In this document: positions 7,938-17,328 of the stretch, piece by piece
Numbering within the stretch: the stretch's first letter is position 1
Layout of the letters: every line of letters begins with the position of its first letter
Origin: Rhodanobacteraceae bacterium
Lineage (GTDB): Bacteria; Acidobacteriota; Terriglobia; Terriglobales; Acidobacteriaceae
Length of the DNA: 59,333 bases
Direction: 5' to 3'
NCBI GenBank assembly: GCA_903970285.1
Contig: CAJCHN010000004.1
Location: 1-59,333 of the forward strand
The notes under the pieces: generated by a model
Database searches by the model: none
What the model saw: only the letters and a program-made list of their open reading frames with translations
Told to the model about the DNA's origin: nothing
Position numbers and translations under genes: made by a program

Positions 7938-9437
7938 ATGAAGAGTGAAAAACTTGTTGTAAGGCTTTCGAGCGCCTTGGTGTTTCTGCTGCTGCTGGTT
8001 CGTCTGAGCAAGCCTTTCCGCTCCACAGCGTCATGGATGGAGTACGTTCAGGACGACTTCTATTACTACTTGAAAGTCGCGCAGAATATCGCTCATGGGA
8101 ACGGTTCGACGTTCAACGGCATCGTTCCCACGAATGGCTACCATCCGTTATGGGAGGCGCTATTCGTCTGTGTGAGCCTGTTCACCTCGCGCCCGCACGC
8201 GATCCTCGCAGTTCAGGCATCGATGATTTTTCTGGCGACTTTGGCAACCTTCCTGCTCAGTTTAAGGTTATTCCGCATGCAGAAGGTGCGCCCATTAACC
8301 GGGCTCGCTTTTTCTCTTTGGGTGGCCCTCTATTCACTGCGCATCTTCGTGCAGGGCATGGAGGTGACGCTGACAGTTCCCCTCATCCTCGGCTTGGTCT
8401 TGGTTGCTCTTCGAACCGAGTATTGGCTCCGCGGATTCTTGCAGTCCCTTTCGTTCGGCCTACTCGCGGCAGCGACCGTGCTGTCGCGGCTTGACAGCAG
8501 CATCCTTGTGGCGCTTCTCGGTGCCGGGCTCTTATCACAGGCTGAGATTCGGAATAGGTTACGCCCTGCTCATATAGCTGGGGTAACCCTGGGGCTGATG
8601 CCGGTTCTACTCTATTTCATTTCCAACGAGCACCAGTTTCACACGTTGCTGCCGGTCTCCGGGATGGCCAAGCAACTAAAACTGGGCCTATCGCCAAGCC
8701 TCGCTCCCTGGCGAATCATGAACCTGAACCGTCCCGGTTATTTTCTCGTGTTCCTTCCCATACCGCTTGCACTTGCGGTGTTTCCGTGGGCAGCAAGATA
8801 TCTAAGCCGCGTCCAACGGGTAGTTTATGGCGCCGTTTTGATTTTCCCGTTCATCTACTTCAGCATTCTGAGTCTACGCAGCGACTGGCCGTCGTGGGGA
8901 TGGTATCTTTACTCGCTGAGAACCGGCGAATGCGTGAGCCTGCTGCTGTTCTGCAGTCTGCCCCCGTTGAGGAAATTCTTCCAACGTACGACGGTCACGT
9001 GCGCCCTGCTCCTGCTATTCCTGGCTGGCTGGGCAATCTGGAAGTGGCCAGTGCAGACGCCGGAGTTGTATGCGGCCTCCATGGATCTCGCGAAGTTCGC
9101 CAGCACGCATCATGGCATCTATGCGATGGGCGACCGATCAGGAAGCGCCGGTTACCTGATCGCAGATCCGCTGATCCAGACCGAAGGATTAATGATGGAC
9201 CGCGCCTATTTAGATCAGTTGCGCTCCGGTCGCCCGCTCAAAGAAATTCTCAACCGCTACCATGTTCGCTACTACATTGGTTCTTCGCAGGCGCCGCTCG
9301 ACGGATGTTTTCAGGCCATTGAACCTAGCCAGGCCGGACCAGCGTCCCCGCACCTCACCGATCGGTTCTGCGGAAAGCCCGTGGCCGCCTTTGTGCATGA
9401 CGGTCGTTATACCTACGTCTACGATCTAACTGATTAG
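7938..9437 (+). CDS. GT-C fold integral membrane glycosyltransferase (GT39/ArnT-like)
   Basis: 499 residues with about ten hydrophobic segments. After the first membrane helix comes the periplasmic loop YVQDDFYYYLKVAQNIAHG, whose acidic pair is the usual metal or catalytic site of GT-C enzymes, followed by NGYHPLWE. Membrane helices fill residues about 75-400 and a soluble tail of about 100 residues (ending VYDLTD) follows. Such enzymes move a sugar from a polyprenyl-phosphate donor to a lipid- or polymer-linked acceptor on the outer face of the inner membrane; donor and acceptor are unknown here. I start at ATG 7938 because the upstream part of the open frame overlaps the terminator and reads as non-coding. 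It converges with the flippase gene. Confidence 0.8.
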   Translation: MKSEKLVVRLSSALVFLLLLVRLSKPFRSTASWMEYVQDDFYYYLKVAQNIAHGNGSTFNGIVPTNGYHPLWEALFVCVSLFTSRPHAILAVQASMIFLATLATFLLSLRLFRMQKVRPLTGLAFSLWVALYSLRIFVQGMEVTLTVPLILGLVLVALRTEYWLRGFLQSLSFGLLAAATVLSRLDSSILVALLGAGLLSQAEIRNRLRPAHIAGVTLGLMPVLLYFISNEHQFHTLLPVSGMAKQLKLGLSPSLAPWRIMNLNRPGYFLVFLPIPLALAVFPWAARYLSRVQRVVYGAVLIFPFIYFSILSLRSDWPSWGWYLYSLRTGECVSLLLFCSLPPLRKFFQRTTVTCALLLLFLAGWAIWKWPVQTPELYAASMDLAKFASTHHGIYAMGDRSGSAGYLIADPLIQTEGLMMDRAYLDQLRSGRPLKEILNRYHVRYYIGSSQAPLDGCFQAIEPSQAGPASPHLTDRFCGKPVAAFVHDGRYTYVYDLTD

Positions 9438-9570
9438 AGCATTGTTGCTGTGGGTGTAACCCGGATCAATGAGTATGCGCGAAATGTCCGGTAAAGGACT
9501 GCAGTCACAATGACTATTTGGGACACGGCCAACAGGAGAAGTGCCTTTTTAAGCGATCAAGCGACTGCAT

Positions 9571-10869
9571 TCAGCGCGGAGTAAGGTCTGCGCCTGCAGT
9601 TAATGGGACAGCCTTGAGGGAGGCGCGGGCGAGAAGAAGCAATGCGACCCAGTGCATCGCTCCCAGGGAACCATCTGTGATCAACGAGGCCCAGGCTGCT
9701 CCGTGCCATGAGTAACGCGGAATGAGATAGAGATTGAGGCCGAGGTTCCCAATGGCCGCAACCGATTGGCAGAGCAGTCTGTATTTTTGATCTCCTGCGC
9801 CTGAGAGTGCGTCTCCCGCACTCAAGTTGAAGCAGCGGAAGATGGGAATCAGGCAAAGCCAGCGCAGTGCGCTTACCGCTTCGGCGTAGGATTTGCCGGC
9901 GAGATGGGGAAGCACCGGAGCAAAAAGGAACAATGTCACGGTTGCCGCGATGCCGAGAACCACGGTGCGTTTCAGCAGGGTGCGCGCCAATGGGATCACG
10001 GCGCGCGGACCGCCGACACCGGCTTGAAAAAAGCGAGGCATGGCAGCGCCAACCAGCGAATAGGCCGGCATCGTGCCGATGTTAATGACCCGATATGCCA
10101 TGGAATAGATGCCGTTTGCGGCATTCATTCCGAAGTGGGACAGAACGACCTTATCGATGTCGTTATAGACCGAGGTGGTTGATCCCGAGATGGAGAAGAC
10201 GAATCCCTCGCCGGAGTTCTTGAAGAACAGCGGAAGTGAAAAGGAAGGCAGACCGTAGGTGCGTGTTACAAGCCACACGGAGGCGCTTGCAACGGCGACG
10301 GAGACTCCGAGGGACGCGATTGCCCAGTCTCGCGCCGAAGCTGTATGCATGACGAGGAGCATGGTCATGACAAGCACCAGCCGCAGTGCGCTCGTCAGGA
10401 AAGACAGGGTGGCGCTCAGCCTCATCTTCTCGAACGTCTGGAACACGTAACTGGCCGAGGACGTGAGCTGCACGAAGATGCACTCACTGAGGGCAATGAG
10501 GACAAGGACAGGCAAGCTTTCCTTACGAATGAGCCAGGGCCCGGCCGCCACAAGGGCGACGGTGATCAGGCCGCCGACGATGAAGGCGGAGATCACTGCA
10601 TTTCCCCAGTAGAGCCGGAATCGGCTTCGATCCGGGCTGACGTATCGCATGAATACGGGCCCTGCTCCCATGGAGCCATACTGGCTCACGATTGTGACCA
10701 GCGCGACAACGCCCGCCAGCAGACCGTACTGGGTTGTCCTGAGAAGGCGGGCCAACGCGATAAACGAACCCGCCTGCAGAACGAACGATGCGCCTTGACC
10801 AGCGAAGAGCCAGGCTGCGTTCTGAGCGAGAACACTGTGTCGAGCCCGATGCAGGTGTCTTCGAAACAA
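9571..10869 (-). CDS. Polysaccharide flippase, Wzx-like (MATE/MVF superfamily)
   Basis: 432 residues with around twelve to fourteen predicted membrane helices and the characteristic opening QNAAWLFAGQGASFVLQAGSFIALARLL, followed by the GLLAGVVALVTIVSQYGSMG stretch seen in oligosaccharide flippases. It should move the undecaprenyl-diphosphate-linked repeat unit from the cytoplasmic to the periplasmic face of the inner membrane. The start at 10869 is TTG without a strong ribosome binding site, so it is uncertain. It is transcribed away from the acyltransferase at 11407 across a 540-base gap and convergently with the GT-C gene, which argues for its own promoter. Confidence 0.85.
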   Translation of the reverse strand: MFRRHLHRARHSVLAQNAAWLFAGQGASFVLQAGSFIALARLLRTTQYGLLAGVVALVTIVSQYGSMGAGPVFMRYVSPDRSRFRLYWGNAVISAFIVGGLITVALVAAGPWLIRKESLPVLVLIALSECIFVQLTSSASYVFQTFEKMRLSATLSFLTSALRLVLVMTMLLVMHTASARDWAIASLGVSVAVASASVWLVTRTYGLPSFSLPLFFKNSGEGFVFSISGSTTSVYNDIDKVVLSHFGMNAANGIYSMAYRVINIGTMPAYSLVGAAMPRFFQAGVGGPRAVIPLARTLLKRTVVLGIAATVTLFLFAPVLPHLAGKSYAEAVSALRWLCLIPIFRCFNLSAGDALSGAGDQKYRLLCQSVAAIGNLGLNLYLIPRYSWHGAAWASLITDGSLGAMHWVALLLLARASLKAVPLTAGADLTPR

Positions 10870-11406
10870 TGCCGTCTCACTCCGGTGCTGGGCTATGGAG
10901 TACGTCTACGAAGCCTTGAAAGACCCGCAACTCCGGGATTGACGGCGCCACTTCAAAAAGAGGCGATTGCGAAGAGATCGTGGCTTAAGGCACCTTGCTT
11001 GAGCGTAGGCGATGCGCGGGGACGGGTTCCTCCTCCAAGTTTATCCGAGGATCTACACGATTGTCTCAGAGAGGGCGCGGGGTTCTGTCGTCGGGCCTGC
11101 GCAGATTTTACCGCCCCAAGCGAAATAGGTGGAGTATCCTGCGCATCAAGCCGCTATGAGGGCGCTGGCGTGTCGTCGAGGGGGAGCAAACCCGATCCCT
11201 CTAGAGCACCCTTTCGCGGGCGAAGAATTTGCGAAAACATGAGCCGCTCTGCCGTACACCATCGATTCAAGCTTCCACGCGCCGTCAGGCGACTCTTCGT
11301 CAGCAGGCATCGCTGCACTTCCTTCCTTCATGCAAGCCGAAGGTGATTTTCAACTCGGAGCTAACCCGTTCCCGTACTTAATGCCGAAGAAGCATAGGAG
11401 GATTCA
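10870..11406. other. Divergent intergenic region between flippase and acyltransferase genes
   Basis: 540 bases with no supported gene; long open frames here are antisense continuations of the flippase gene. It must hold promoters for both neighbours. The only clear signal is the AGGAGG ribosome binding site at its right end. No RNA fold was recognised. Confidence 0.55.
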
Positions 11407-12594
11407 GTGAATTTGTCTAAGCCTCACAACGGTATTCGTATTGTTTGTCTCGATGCGTGGCGCGGTCTGGCCGCCTTGATGGTCGTACTTGTTCATGTCA
11501 TTGGACCCGCGCTGCTCGGGCCGTACCCCCAGCTTCGGAACAAGCTGCTATACCGCAGTGTGACCTTTGGCAACTATGGGGTGCAGATATTCTTCGTGGT
11601 ATCCGGTTTGTGCGTTGTTCAAGCCGCACTCAAGTCGCTCGAGCGACCGGCTCCAGTGGCTGGTTTTCTTCTGGCTCGGGTGCGCCGGATCTATCCGCCT
11701 TACATGATCGTTTCTGTCCTTGCGGTTGCCATGTCCGGTACAGCAGCCTATCTGGTTGGCAAAAACATATTACCGGGCAGTTCCATCGCCGCCGAAAGAC
11801 TCTTTGCGCGTCCGGCGATCGACTATGCAAGCTCCGTATTCATGCTGCAGCGGGTCTTCCATGTCACCCCGCTTCTGCCGGTTTTCTGGACACTGTGTTA
11901 TGAAGTTGCATTTTACGGCTTGGTAGCCGCAACTCTCCTGGCTGCGGTAGGCTTCCGCCGCAGGCTCCTCGTCCTCGACCTGTGTCACGCGATTACGATC
12001 GCCAGCAGCATCGCTCTTCTTGTGTCACCGGATCACGTGCCGTTTCCCCTGGATCTTTGGCCGGAGTTCGGTCTCGGCGTCATAGCACTCGACATCCTGA
12101 TGTTGCGCCGGGCAGCTGGCCTGTACGTGCTCGCCAGTACGCTGGTTCTTCAGGGTATTTATGCGTGGAAACATTTCAATGATGGAGTGGAATACAAAGG
12201 CAGTCTGGGCACGGCGGCGCTGGTGGCGATGGTCTTCTGTCTTTCCTTGCTGGCTGCCCGGCGCTTCGACACGGCTATCGCCGGGTGGCCGCCCGTCCGG
12301 CTGCTCGGCTACATCGGAGGCTTTAGCTATAGCCTTTATCTATCTCATTGGCTCGTGATCGGCGTGGTTTCTCAGCTCATGAAGAAGATTTATGCGATCA
12401 ACGCAGACACTTACTGGATTTCGGCTCTCGTCCAGGTCATTGCCGCGGTGGCGGTTTCAAGGGTTTTCTACACCATGGCGGAGCAGCCGTTCCTACAGAG
12501 CCGTACCCTTGCCCCGCGGAGCAAGATGCTGTTTCCCCGGCAACTTACGTCCACCTTGCCCCGGCCGCGGGCAGGCTACGCGAAAGCTGCGTAG
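11407..12594 (+). CDS. Acyltransferase-3 family membrane O-acyltransferase (OafA/YrhL-like)
   Basis: 395 residues with about ten membrane helices. Family signatures: RIVCLDAWRGLAALMVVLVH at the N-terminus, with the conserved Arg and the helix-1 His, then the QIFFVVSGLC segment and RVRRIYPPYMI. These enzymes transfer acetyl or other acyl groups from the cytoplasmic side onto sugars of surface polysaccharides. The start is GTG at 11407, supported by AGGAGG six bases upstream. It converges with a second acyltransferase of the same family. In this locus it most likely decorates the EPS repeat unit. Confidence 0.87.
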   Translation: MNLSKPHNGIRIVCLDAWRGLAALMVVLVHVIGPALLGPYPQLRNKLLYRSVTFGNYGVQIFFVVSGLCVVQAALKSLERPAPVAGFLLARVRRIYPPYMIVSVLAVAMSGTAAYLVGKNILPGSSIAAERLFARPAIDYASSVFMLQRVFHVTPLLPVFWTLCYEVAFYGLVAATLLAAVGFRRRLLVLDLCHAITIASSIALLVSPDHVPFPLDLWPEFGLGVIALDILMLRRAAGLYVLASTLVLQGIYAWKHFNDGVEYKGSLGTAALVAMVFCLSLLAARRFDTAIAGWPPVRLLGYIGGFSYSLYLSHWLVIGVVSQLMKKIYAINADTYWISALVQVIAAVAVSRVFYTMAEQPFLQSRTLAPRSKMLFPRQLTSTLPRPRAGYAKAA

Positions 12595-12720
12595 GTTGCG
12601 ACCGTACGAATGGACTGACGACTGCCTCAACTTCGCCGTGACACCCGACGGGTACTCGGTTGAGTTGCTATCTGGCGCGAATGAAGAGAAAGCACAGAGC
12701 GTAAGACAACGCAGACAGGC

Positions 12721-13836
12721 CTATTGGGCAAGATCAGAGGTAAGCGGCGTCTCGAACTTCTGTGCTTTCTGTCGAAGGAGAATCCACCTTCTGGCCGGTT
12801 GTTCGAGCAATTGGTAGGTCAAGATGCTCAAGATCACCGCAGTGAAGAGGTAGAGACTATACTTCCATCCCAGATTCATGCCCTTGACGAAGCGTTCCGT
12901 GTAATGCCAAAGAACCATGTGAATAAGATAGAGGCCGTAGCTTGCCTCACCGAGGGTGACGAACAAAGGTTTGCTAAAGCATGTATCAATGAACCTCTGG
13001 CCAGAGGCAAAGACCAAAATAAGAGGTGCAAAGACAATCGTCAGACCGCCGTCGTGCAAGATGGGCTTGGGAACTAAACCAGGCCATCTGATGAGGCAAT
13101 AAAAACAAGCAAGGGTGCCGCAAAGTACCGGGGCCGCAAGACGCTTCAGGATCACGTGCCTCCGCTCGCTCGTCATGAACCAAGCGAAGATGCGAGCGGT
13201 CAGGATGCCACTTACAAACTCTGAGATGTGAAGGACAGGAAGGTAAAAGAGTGTCTCTTCCGGGAGGTGAACCCGCATGCCAAAAATAACGAGGCCGATT
13301 CCGCACGCATAGGAGGCGAGCAGAAGAGCACACGCGGTTCTGGCGGTCCTTCTCCAGAGGAACGCAGCGATCCATGGAAATAGAAGGTAGAAGACAGCTT
13401 CCACGGAGAGCGACCAGTTGGGATTGTCTAAACCCTCCAAGCGTTGCGGCCACCAAGCCTGCAACATGAAGATGGTTGCAAAAAGGGTCACGGCCGTATG
13501 CGCTATCGCCGAGAACAAACCTGACTTCGCGATTCGCGCCAGGAGCAGGTTCGGCAAGTCAAGACACAGCGTGACCATGAAGAGCGGGTAAATGCGTGCG
13601 AACCGTGCTCGCCAGAACTCGCGGCGGTCGAGGCTATCCAGTCGCTTCGCGTAAGCGAGGGCGAGCACAAACCCGGACAAGATGAAGAAGAAGCTGACCG
13701 AGGAATAGCCCAACAGCACGCTCTTGTGCGCAAATGCCCGGTACTTGTCGGGAAGCGTATGAAAAAGGACGACCCAGAACGCCGCCAGAAAGCGGAGGGT
13801 TGTGAGCGGTTTGATATGAACGCGATGCACGCTCAA
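12721..13836 (-). CDS. Acyltransferase-3 family membrane O-acyltransferase
   Basis: 371 residues, about ten membrane helices, with LTTLRFLAAFWVVLFHTLPD (conserved Arg and His), VSFFFILSGFVLALAYA and FARIYPLFMV, all classical for the family. It is distinct in sequence from the acyltransferase at 11407, so the polymer may carry two acyl modifications, or the two act at different positions. The first codon at 13836 is TTG and there is a GTG two codons later; neither has an obvious ribosome binding site. It is the last gene of a five-gene leftward run (polymerase, hydrolase, two lipoproteins, this gene) with gaps of 46-134 bases, probably one operon. Confidence 0.85.
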   Translation of the reverse strand: MSVHRVHIKPLTTLRFLAAFWVVLFHTLPDKYRAFAHKSVLLGYSSVSFFFILSGFVLALAYAKRLDSLDRREFWRARFARIYPLFMVTLCLDLPNLLLARIAKSGLFSAIAHTAVTLFATIFMLQAWWPQRLEGLDNPNWSLSVEAVFYLLFPWIAAFLWRRTARTACALLLASYACGIGLVIFGMRVHLPEETLFYLPVLHISEFVSGILTARIFAWFMTSERRHVILKRLAAPVLCGTLACFYCLIRWPGLVPKPILHDGGLTIVFAPLILVFASGQRFIDTCFSKPLFVTLGEASYGLYLIHMVLWHYTERFVKGMNLGWKYSLYLFTAVILSILTYQLLEQPARRWILLRQKAQKFETPLTSDLAQ

Positions 13837-13970
13837 GAGGCCATCACAAAGGGAGGGATAAAAAGATCATACCAAGCTTGCGGTGTGAGGACCGCCGCAT
13901 GTTTCTCAACCAAGGTCACTTTCGTGTGAAGTCCACCAGCCTCCCGAAGGGCCTGCAGGAGCGAACCAGA

Positions 13971-14834
13971 TCACTGGAGTTGAAGATTCGCCGTTCCGAG
14001 TGCCCCTGAGCATGCGCCGCCAGTGACCGTGATCGACGTGGCTGTAATTAGATCGGCCGCTGCATCGAAGGTGCCCAGCACCATCATCTGCGAGGCCGCA
14101 CCCGTTTCGTTCGTGTCGAAGAGGAGATTCACCTTGCTGCCGAGTACGCTGCCATCGCCGGGTGAAAGCGTGGCGGTGCTGAAGCAGGCGTTGCCGGTGA
14201 TCGTGGCGGACCCGGTGACGTTCGACGTTCCGTCTCCGTTTCCCTGAAGGCTTTGATTGAGAGCCAGCGCGATGGCACTCGTCGAGTTGGAACCGGACAC
14301 CGAGCCGGAATACGAGCCGGAAAGAGGTGCATATTTTATGCCGCTGAGGGTTCCCTGGCTGCCACTGGCACATCCTCCACCCACAGCGTAAGTTCCTGTC
14401 AGGTGGGTCGCGGTCGCATCCTTCGTCGCATTGATGGTGATGAATTGGGAGACATCCGAAAACGAGGTCAACCCCAGCTCGGTTCCTTTCAAATCTCCCA
14501 GCAGAGGCACAACACTCGTGCCCAGAAAGCAGGTGCCGGGGTCTTCGACCTGAAGTAGAGCCGTGGTTGGATCGTCAACGCCCGCATCCACTGACTGTTC
14601 ATCGATGAAGCCGGCGAGAAGGCCGAACTGAGTTGCTCCCACAGTCGGCGCAGCCGTAAACTCCCAGTTCCCCGTCAGGAACTTATAGCTGGGTGGCGGA
14701 GTAACGGGTCCGGCCGGATAGCGGATCGTCGTGCAACCGAGAAGAGTGGCAAGCATGGCAAACAGCACAAGGGCACTCCCCCAGGACCAGATCGTAGAAG
14801 GAGGGATTTTGCCTGCCTCTTGCGTGTCATTCAT
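13971..14834 (-). CDS. Predicted lipoprotein, TGNW-type paralogue 1, function unknown
   Basis: 287 residues. The N-terminus has a hydrophobic stretch ending ATLLGC, a good lipobox (Cys about residue 34), followed by a proline-rich linker and YKFLTGNWEFTA. The rest is Ser/Thr/Gly-rich and probably all-beta, with four to six Cys. It is a clear paralogue of the next gene upstream (14880): both contain TGNW, an ATKD-ATxLxGTY segment, GGCA-G-GTL and LSGS/TxSGxxSGN. I do not recognise a family. Position in the EPS operon next to the hydrolase suggests an outer-membrane or periplasmic role in polymer handling, which is inference. Confidence 0.75.
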   Translation of the reverse strand: MNDTQEAGKIPPSTIWSWGSALVLFAMLATLLGCTTIRYPAGPVTPPPSYKFLTGNWEFTAAPTVGATQFGLLAGFIDEQSVDAGVDDPTTALLQVEDPGTCFLGTSVVPLLGDLKGTELGLTSFSDVSQFITINATKDATATHLTGTYAVGGGCASGSQGTLSGIKYAPLSGSYSGSVSGSNSTSAIALALNQSLQGNGDGTSNVTGSATITGNACFSTATLSPGDGSVLGSKVNLLFDTNETGAASQMMVLGTFDAAADLITATSITVTGGACSGALGTANLQLQ

Positions 14835-14879
14835 GTTGAAACCCTAAGTAGAAGACTTCGGTTCACCGCTGGATCACGC

Positions 14880-15746
14880 CTACTGTTTCGTGAGCGGGAG
14901 CGAGGTCTGGTCAGCCGGTGTGGCGCAACTTCCTCCCTCAATTGCAAAGGATTGAACGTTTATGGTGTTCCCATCCGGGGTGATGCTCCCCGTCATGATG
15001 ACGTTGGATTGCGATGCTTCGTTGGTGGTGAAATTCATCGAGATGGTATTGCCTACCACGTAACCAGGGAAGAAGGCTCCGGGTGCCGCGTACGGCAGAG
15101 TTCCGGTGGTAAAGCATGAGAATCCCGTGAAGGATGCGCCGCCCCGAAGGTACGACAATCCATCGCCCGAACCACCCCCCTGGTCGAGCGTCACCTGAAC
15201 GCTCTTTGCAGGGGTATTTCCGCTTAGCGCCCCGGAGAAGGTTCCCGAGAGAGGGGTGTAAAGGGTTCCCATCACAGTTCCGTGAGCCCCATCAGCGCAT
15301 CCTCCGGCGACGGAGTAGGTGCCGCTCAACTGAGTGGCGGTGCTATCCTTCGTCGCAGTGAGGGTGAGCGTCTGTCCGTCCACCGGGAATGAAGTCAAAT
15401 TGACTTGAGTGGCTTCCGTCCCGCCATCCAAAGGAATTTCAACCGCGGTACTGTAGCAGCCGCCGGACTGAACTCTCAAGACCGCGGTTGTCGAGTCATA
15501 GAGACCCGCTTCGCCCCCGCCCTCGGTAATGAAGCCGCCAAGGGAGGTGAAGGCCGCCGGACCGGAGGTGGGGGTCGCCTGGAACTGCCAATTGCCGGTG
15601 ATGTACTTGTAATTTGGAGGTGGAGTGTAAGGGCCGCCCCCGCCGGTCGGGGCAGGAGAACAGCCGGTGATCAGGCAACAGGCCCCACAGAGAGCCGCAT
15701 GGGAGACCACCCTTGGTAAACCGCTCTGAACAGGTAGGATACGCAT
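14880..15746 (-). CDS. Predicted lipoprotein, TGNW-type paralogue 2, function unknown
   Basis: 288 residues from the ATG at 15746 (a GTG two codons earlier is possible). Signal peptide ends CCLITGC, a lipobox, then SPAPTGGGG, TPPPNYKYITGNWQFQA. The body is beta-rich, Gly/Ser/Thr-rich and co-linear with its neighbour at 13971, from which it is separated by 45 bases. The pair is an old tandem duplication, since identity is only partial along the length. Conserved Cys pairs suggest periplasmic disulfides. No catalytic motif is visible. It may bind or stabilise extracellular polysaccharide, but nothing in the sequence proves this. Confidence 0.75.
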   Translation of the reverse strand: MRILPVQSGLPRVVSHAALCGACCLITGCSPAPTGGGGPYTPPPNYKYITGNWQFQATPTSGPAAFTSLGGFITEGGGEAGLYDSTTAVLRVQSGGCYSTAVEIPLDGGTEATQVNLTSFPVDGQTLTLTATKDSTATQLSGTYSVAGGCADGAHGTVMGTLYTPLSGTFSGALSGNTPAKSVQVTLDQGGGSGDGLSYLRGGASFTGFSCFTTGTLPYAAPGAFFPGYVVGNTISMNFTTNEASQSNVIMTGSITPDGNTINVQSFAIEGGSCATPADQTSLPLTKQ

Positions 15747-15851
15747 AGACACAGACCCCGCAACTCGCTCTAATGATCGACCGGTCTTCGTAGTAAATAT
15801 AGCGTGAATTGGCCCGGTCCGGAACTCGGCTGGGGAAGCTGGCGTTCACCC

Positions 15852-17282
15852 TCAGAGGGTGATTGCCCCGGCCACTATATGGAAGAAGGTGAGATGCTCA
15901 TCAATCTGCAACGGTAGCTCCGCCTCTGGTGAGGAGATCGCGTTCCGAGTTGCCTCTCCTGCGCCGTTGAACCGTATCACCTCAGCCACACGATATCTGG
16001 GGTCGATATTGAGTTGGATGGACCGAGGGAGCACCGGGGTGGGGGTGTTCGTTTCGGCGTCGTAGCTGCTCTGCTCGACCCATGTGGCGAGCCAGTAGGA
16101 ACCGTCCCTCTTCTGGAAGAGCATGTGATCGATGTCTCTGTCGTTCTCGCTCCGAAGCGAAAGCCGGAGAGGCACCGGCGAAGTGGCAGGGCCTGGATCG
16201 CTCAACAGAGCGATGAGATTGCCGACTGCCGTGAATGCCGGCTTAGCAGACAAGTCGTGACGCAGCAGACCGTAGCCCGTGTCGGGGAATTCGTCCAGAA
16301 GTTCGTAGAGGAAGGTTCGTTTGATGCCATGATTCCACGCCAGAAGAAGCATTCTAGGCGTATACGAAGCCTCCAGATCTTCCGGGATGGTTCCTCGTCC
16401 CCGCGGGATTCGATACGCCAGGTAGCCCGTCTCCGTGACGAAATCGGGTTTCCCGGGCGCGTTCAGATTTGCCTGGTCCATCCACCACTCAAAGCTTCCA
16501 TAATGATGGCCCTGAGGGTCGCCGCCGCCCCAACCCTGACTTCCGGGGTTCCTTCCACCGAAATACATATGCAGGTTGTTGTACGTAATGTAGGAGGAGA
16601 TGATCCCCGTGGATTTGTAACCCTTGTCCATGGTGAACGACGGGCCAAGGACAGGCAAATTAAGCATCTTACCCGCCGCCGCGATGACTGGAAGGAAGGC
16701 GGCGACGTTTCTGGATCCTACTTCGCCGCCACCACCGCAGTTATGGCCGGCATCGCACTCGTTGGGTGCTTCGAGCACATCCACATCGCTGGCGGCACGG
16801 ACGTAATCCCCGATCCTCTCGGGGGTCAAGGAGTTGTCGATCCCGAAGCCGCAGGTACAGGTGATGTGGGCGTCGGCTAGATTGTGGTGGTTCCTCAGAT
16901 AAGTCGAATTATTGGGAAGCGCGTCGCGGATGTGTCGCACTCCCAGGCGCTTCAGCGCACTTAGGACCTGAGGCCAATTGGCATAAGGAGTGTCGGTATA
17001 GTTGATATGAGTTTGCACGCCGATCGAGTCGACGAATGCGTCCGCGGAAAAGGCTTTTTCCGCGGAGAGGACAGGCGACGCCTTTTCAGCATTCGGAGTG
17101 CCTCTAGAAGTCGCGGATGATCCGCTTGACAACCAGTCTAGAGAATGGCCCGGAGCGATCGTAAGATGAGGTGCCCAGCAACCGATGGTTGTGCCTGTCA
17201 GCAGAGATGCAGCAAGAAAGACATAGAACGGCTGGAGCCATGGGAGAAAAGTAGATCGGCGTCGCCTCATACCTTTTGTCAT
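15852..17282 (-). CDS. Exported clan-A-like glycoside hydrolase without lectin domains
   Basis: 476 residues. It aligns by eye with the C-terminal catalytic parts of the lectin hydrolases at 5234 and 27712 but has only a short linker in front. Shared blocks: FVDSIGVQTHINYTDTPY, LGVRHIRDALP, VLEAPNECDAGHNCGGGG (probable acid/base Glu175), GGRNPGSQGWGGGD, FVTETGYLAY (probable nucleophile Glu284), and FLYELLDEFPDTGYGLL. The N-terminus has a basic start and a hydrophobic stretch ending TTIGC, so it may be lipid-anchored at Cys35, though the lipobox is imperfect. It lies 46 bases downstream of the polymerase gene in the same operon, which strongly ties this hydrolase type to EPS assembly. Confidence 0.82.
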   Translation of the reverse strand: MTKGMRRRRSTFLPWLQPFYVFLAASLLTGTTIGCWAPHLTIAPGHSLDWLSSGSSATSRGTPNAEKASPVLSAEKAFSADAFVDSIGVQTHINYTDTPYANWPQVLSALKRLGVRHIRDALPNNSTYLRNHHNLADAHITCTCGFGIDNSLTPERIGDYVRAASDVDVLEAPNECDAGHNCGGGGEVGSRNVAAFLPVIAAAGKMLNLPVLGPSFTMDKGYKSTGIISSYITYNNLHMYFGGRNPGSQGWGGGDPQGHHYGSFEWWMDQANLNAPGKPDFVTETGYLAYRIPRGRGTIPEDLEASYTPRMLLLAWNHGIKRTFLYELLDEFPDTGYGLLRHDLSAKPAFTAVGNLIALLSDPGPATSPVPLRLSLRSENDRDIDHMLFQKRDGSYWLATWVEQSSYDAETNTPTPVLPRSIQLNIDPRYRVAEVIRFNGAGEATRNAISSPEAELPLQIDEHLTFFHIVAGAITL

Positions 17283-17328
17283 CCTTTTGGGTACGTGATC
17301 GGGTAGAAAGCGATTGACATAGCTTTAT

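Noticed and set aside
10345-11346. Plus-strand frame overlapping the flippase and the intergenic gap
   Set aside because: No start signal, no recognisable fold, mostly antisense to the flippase gene.
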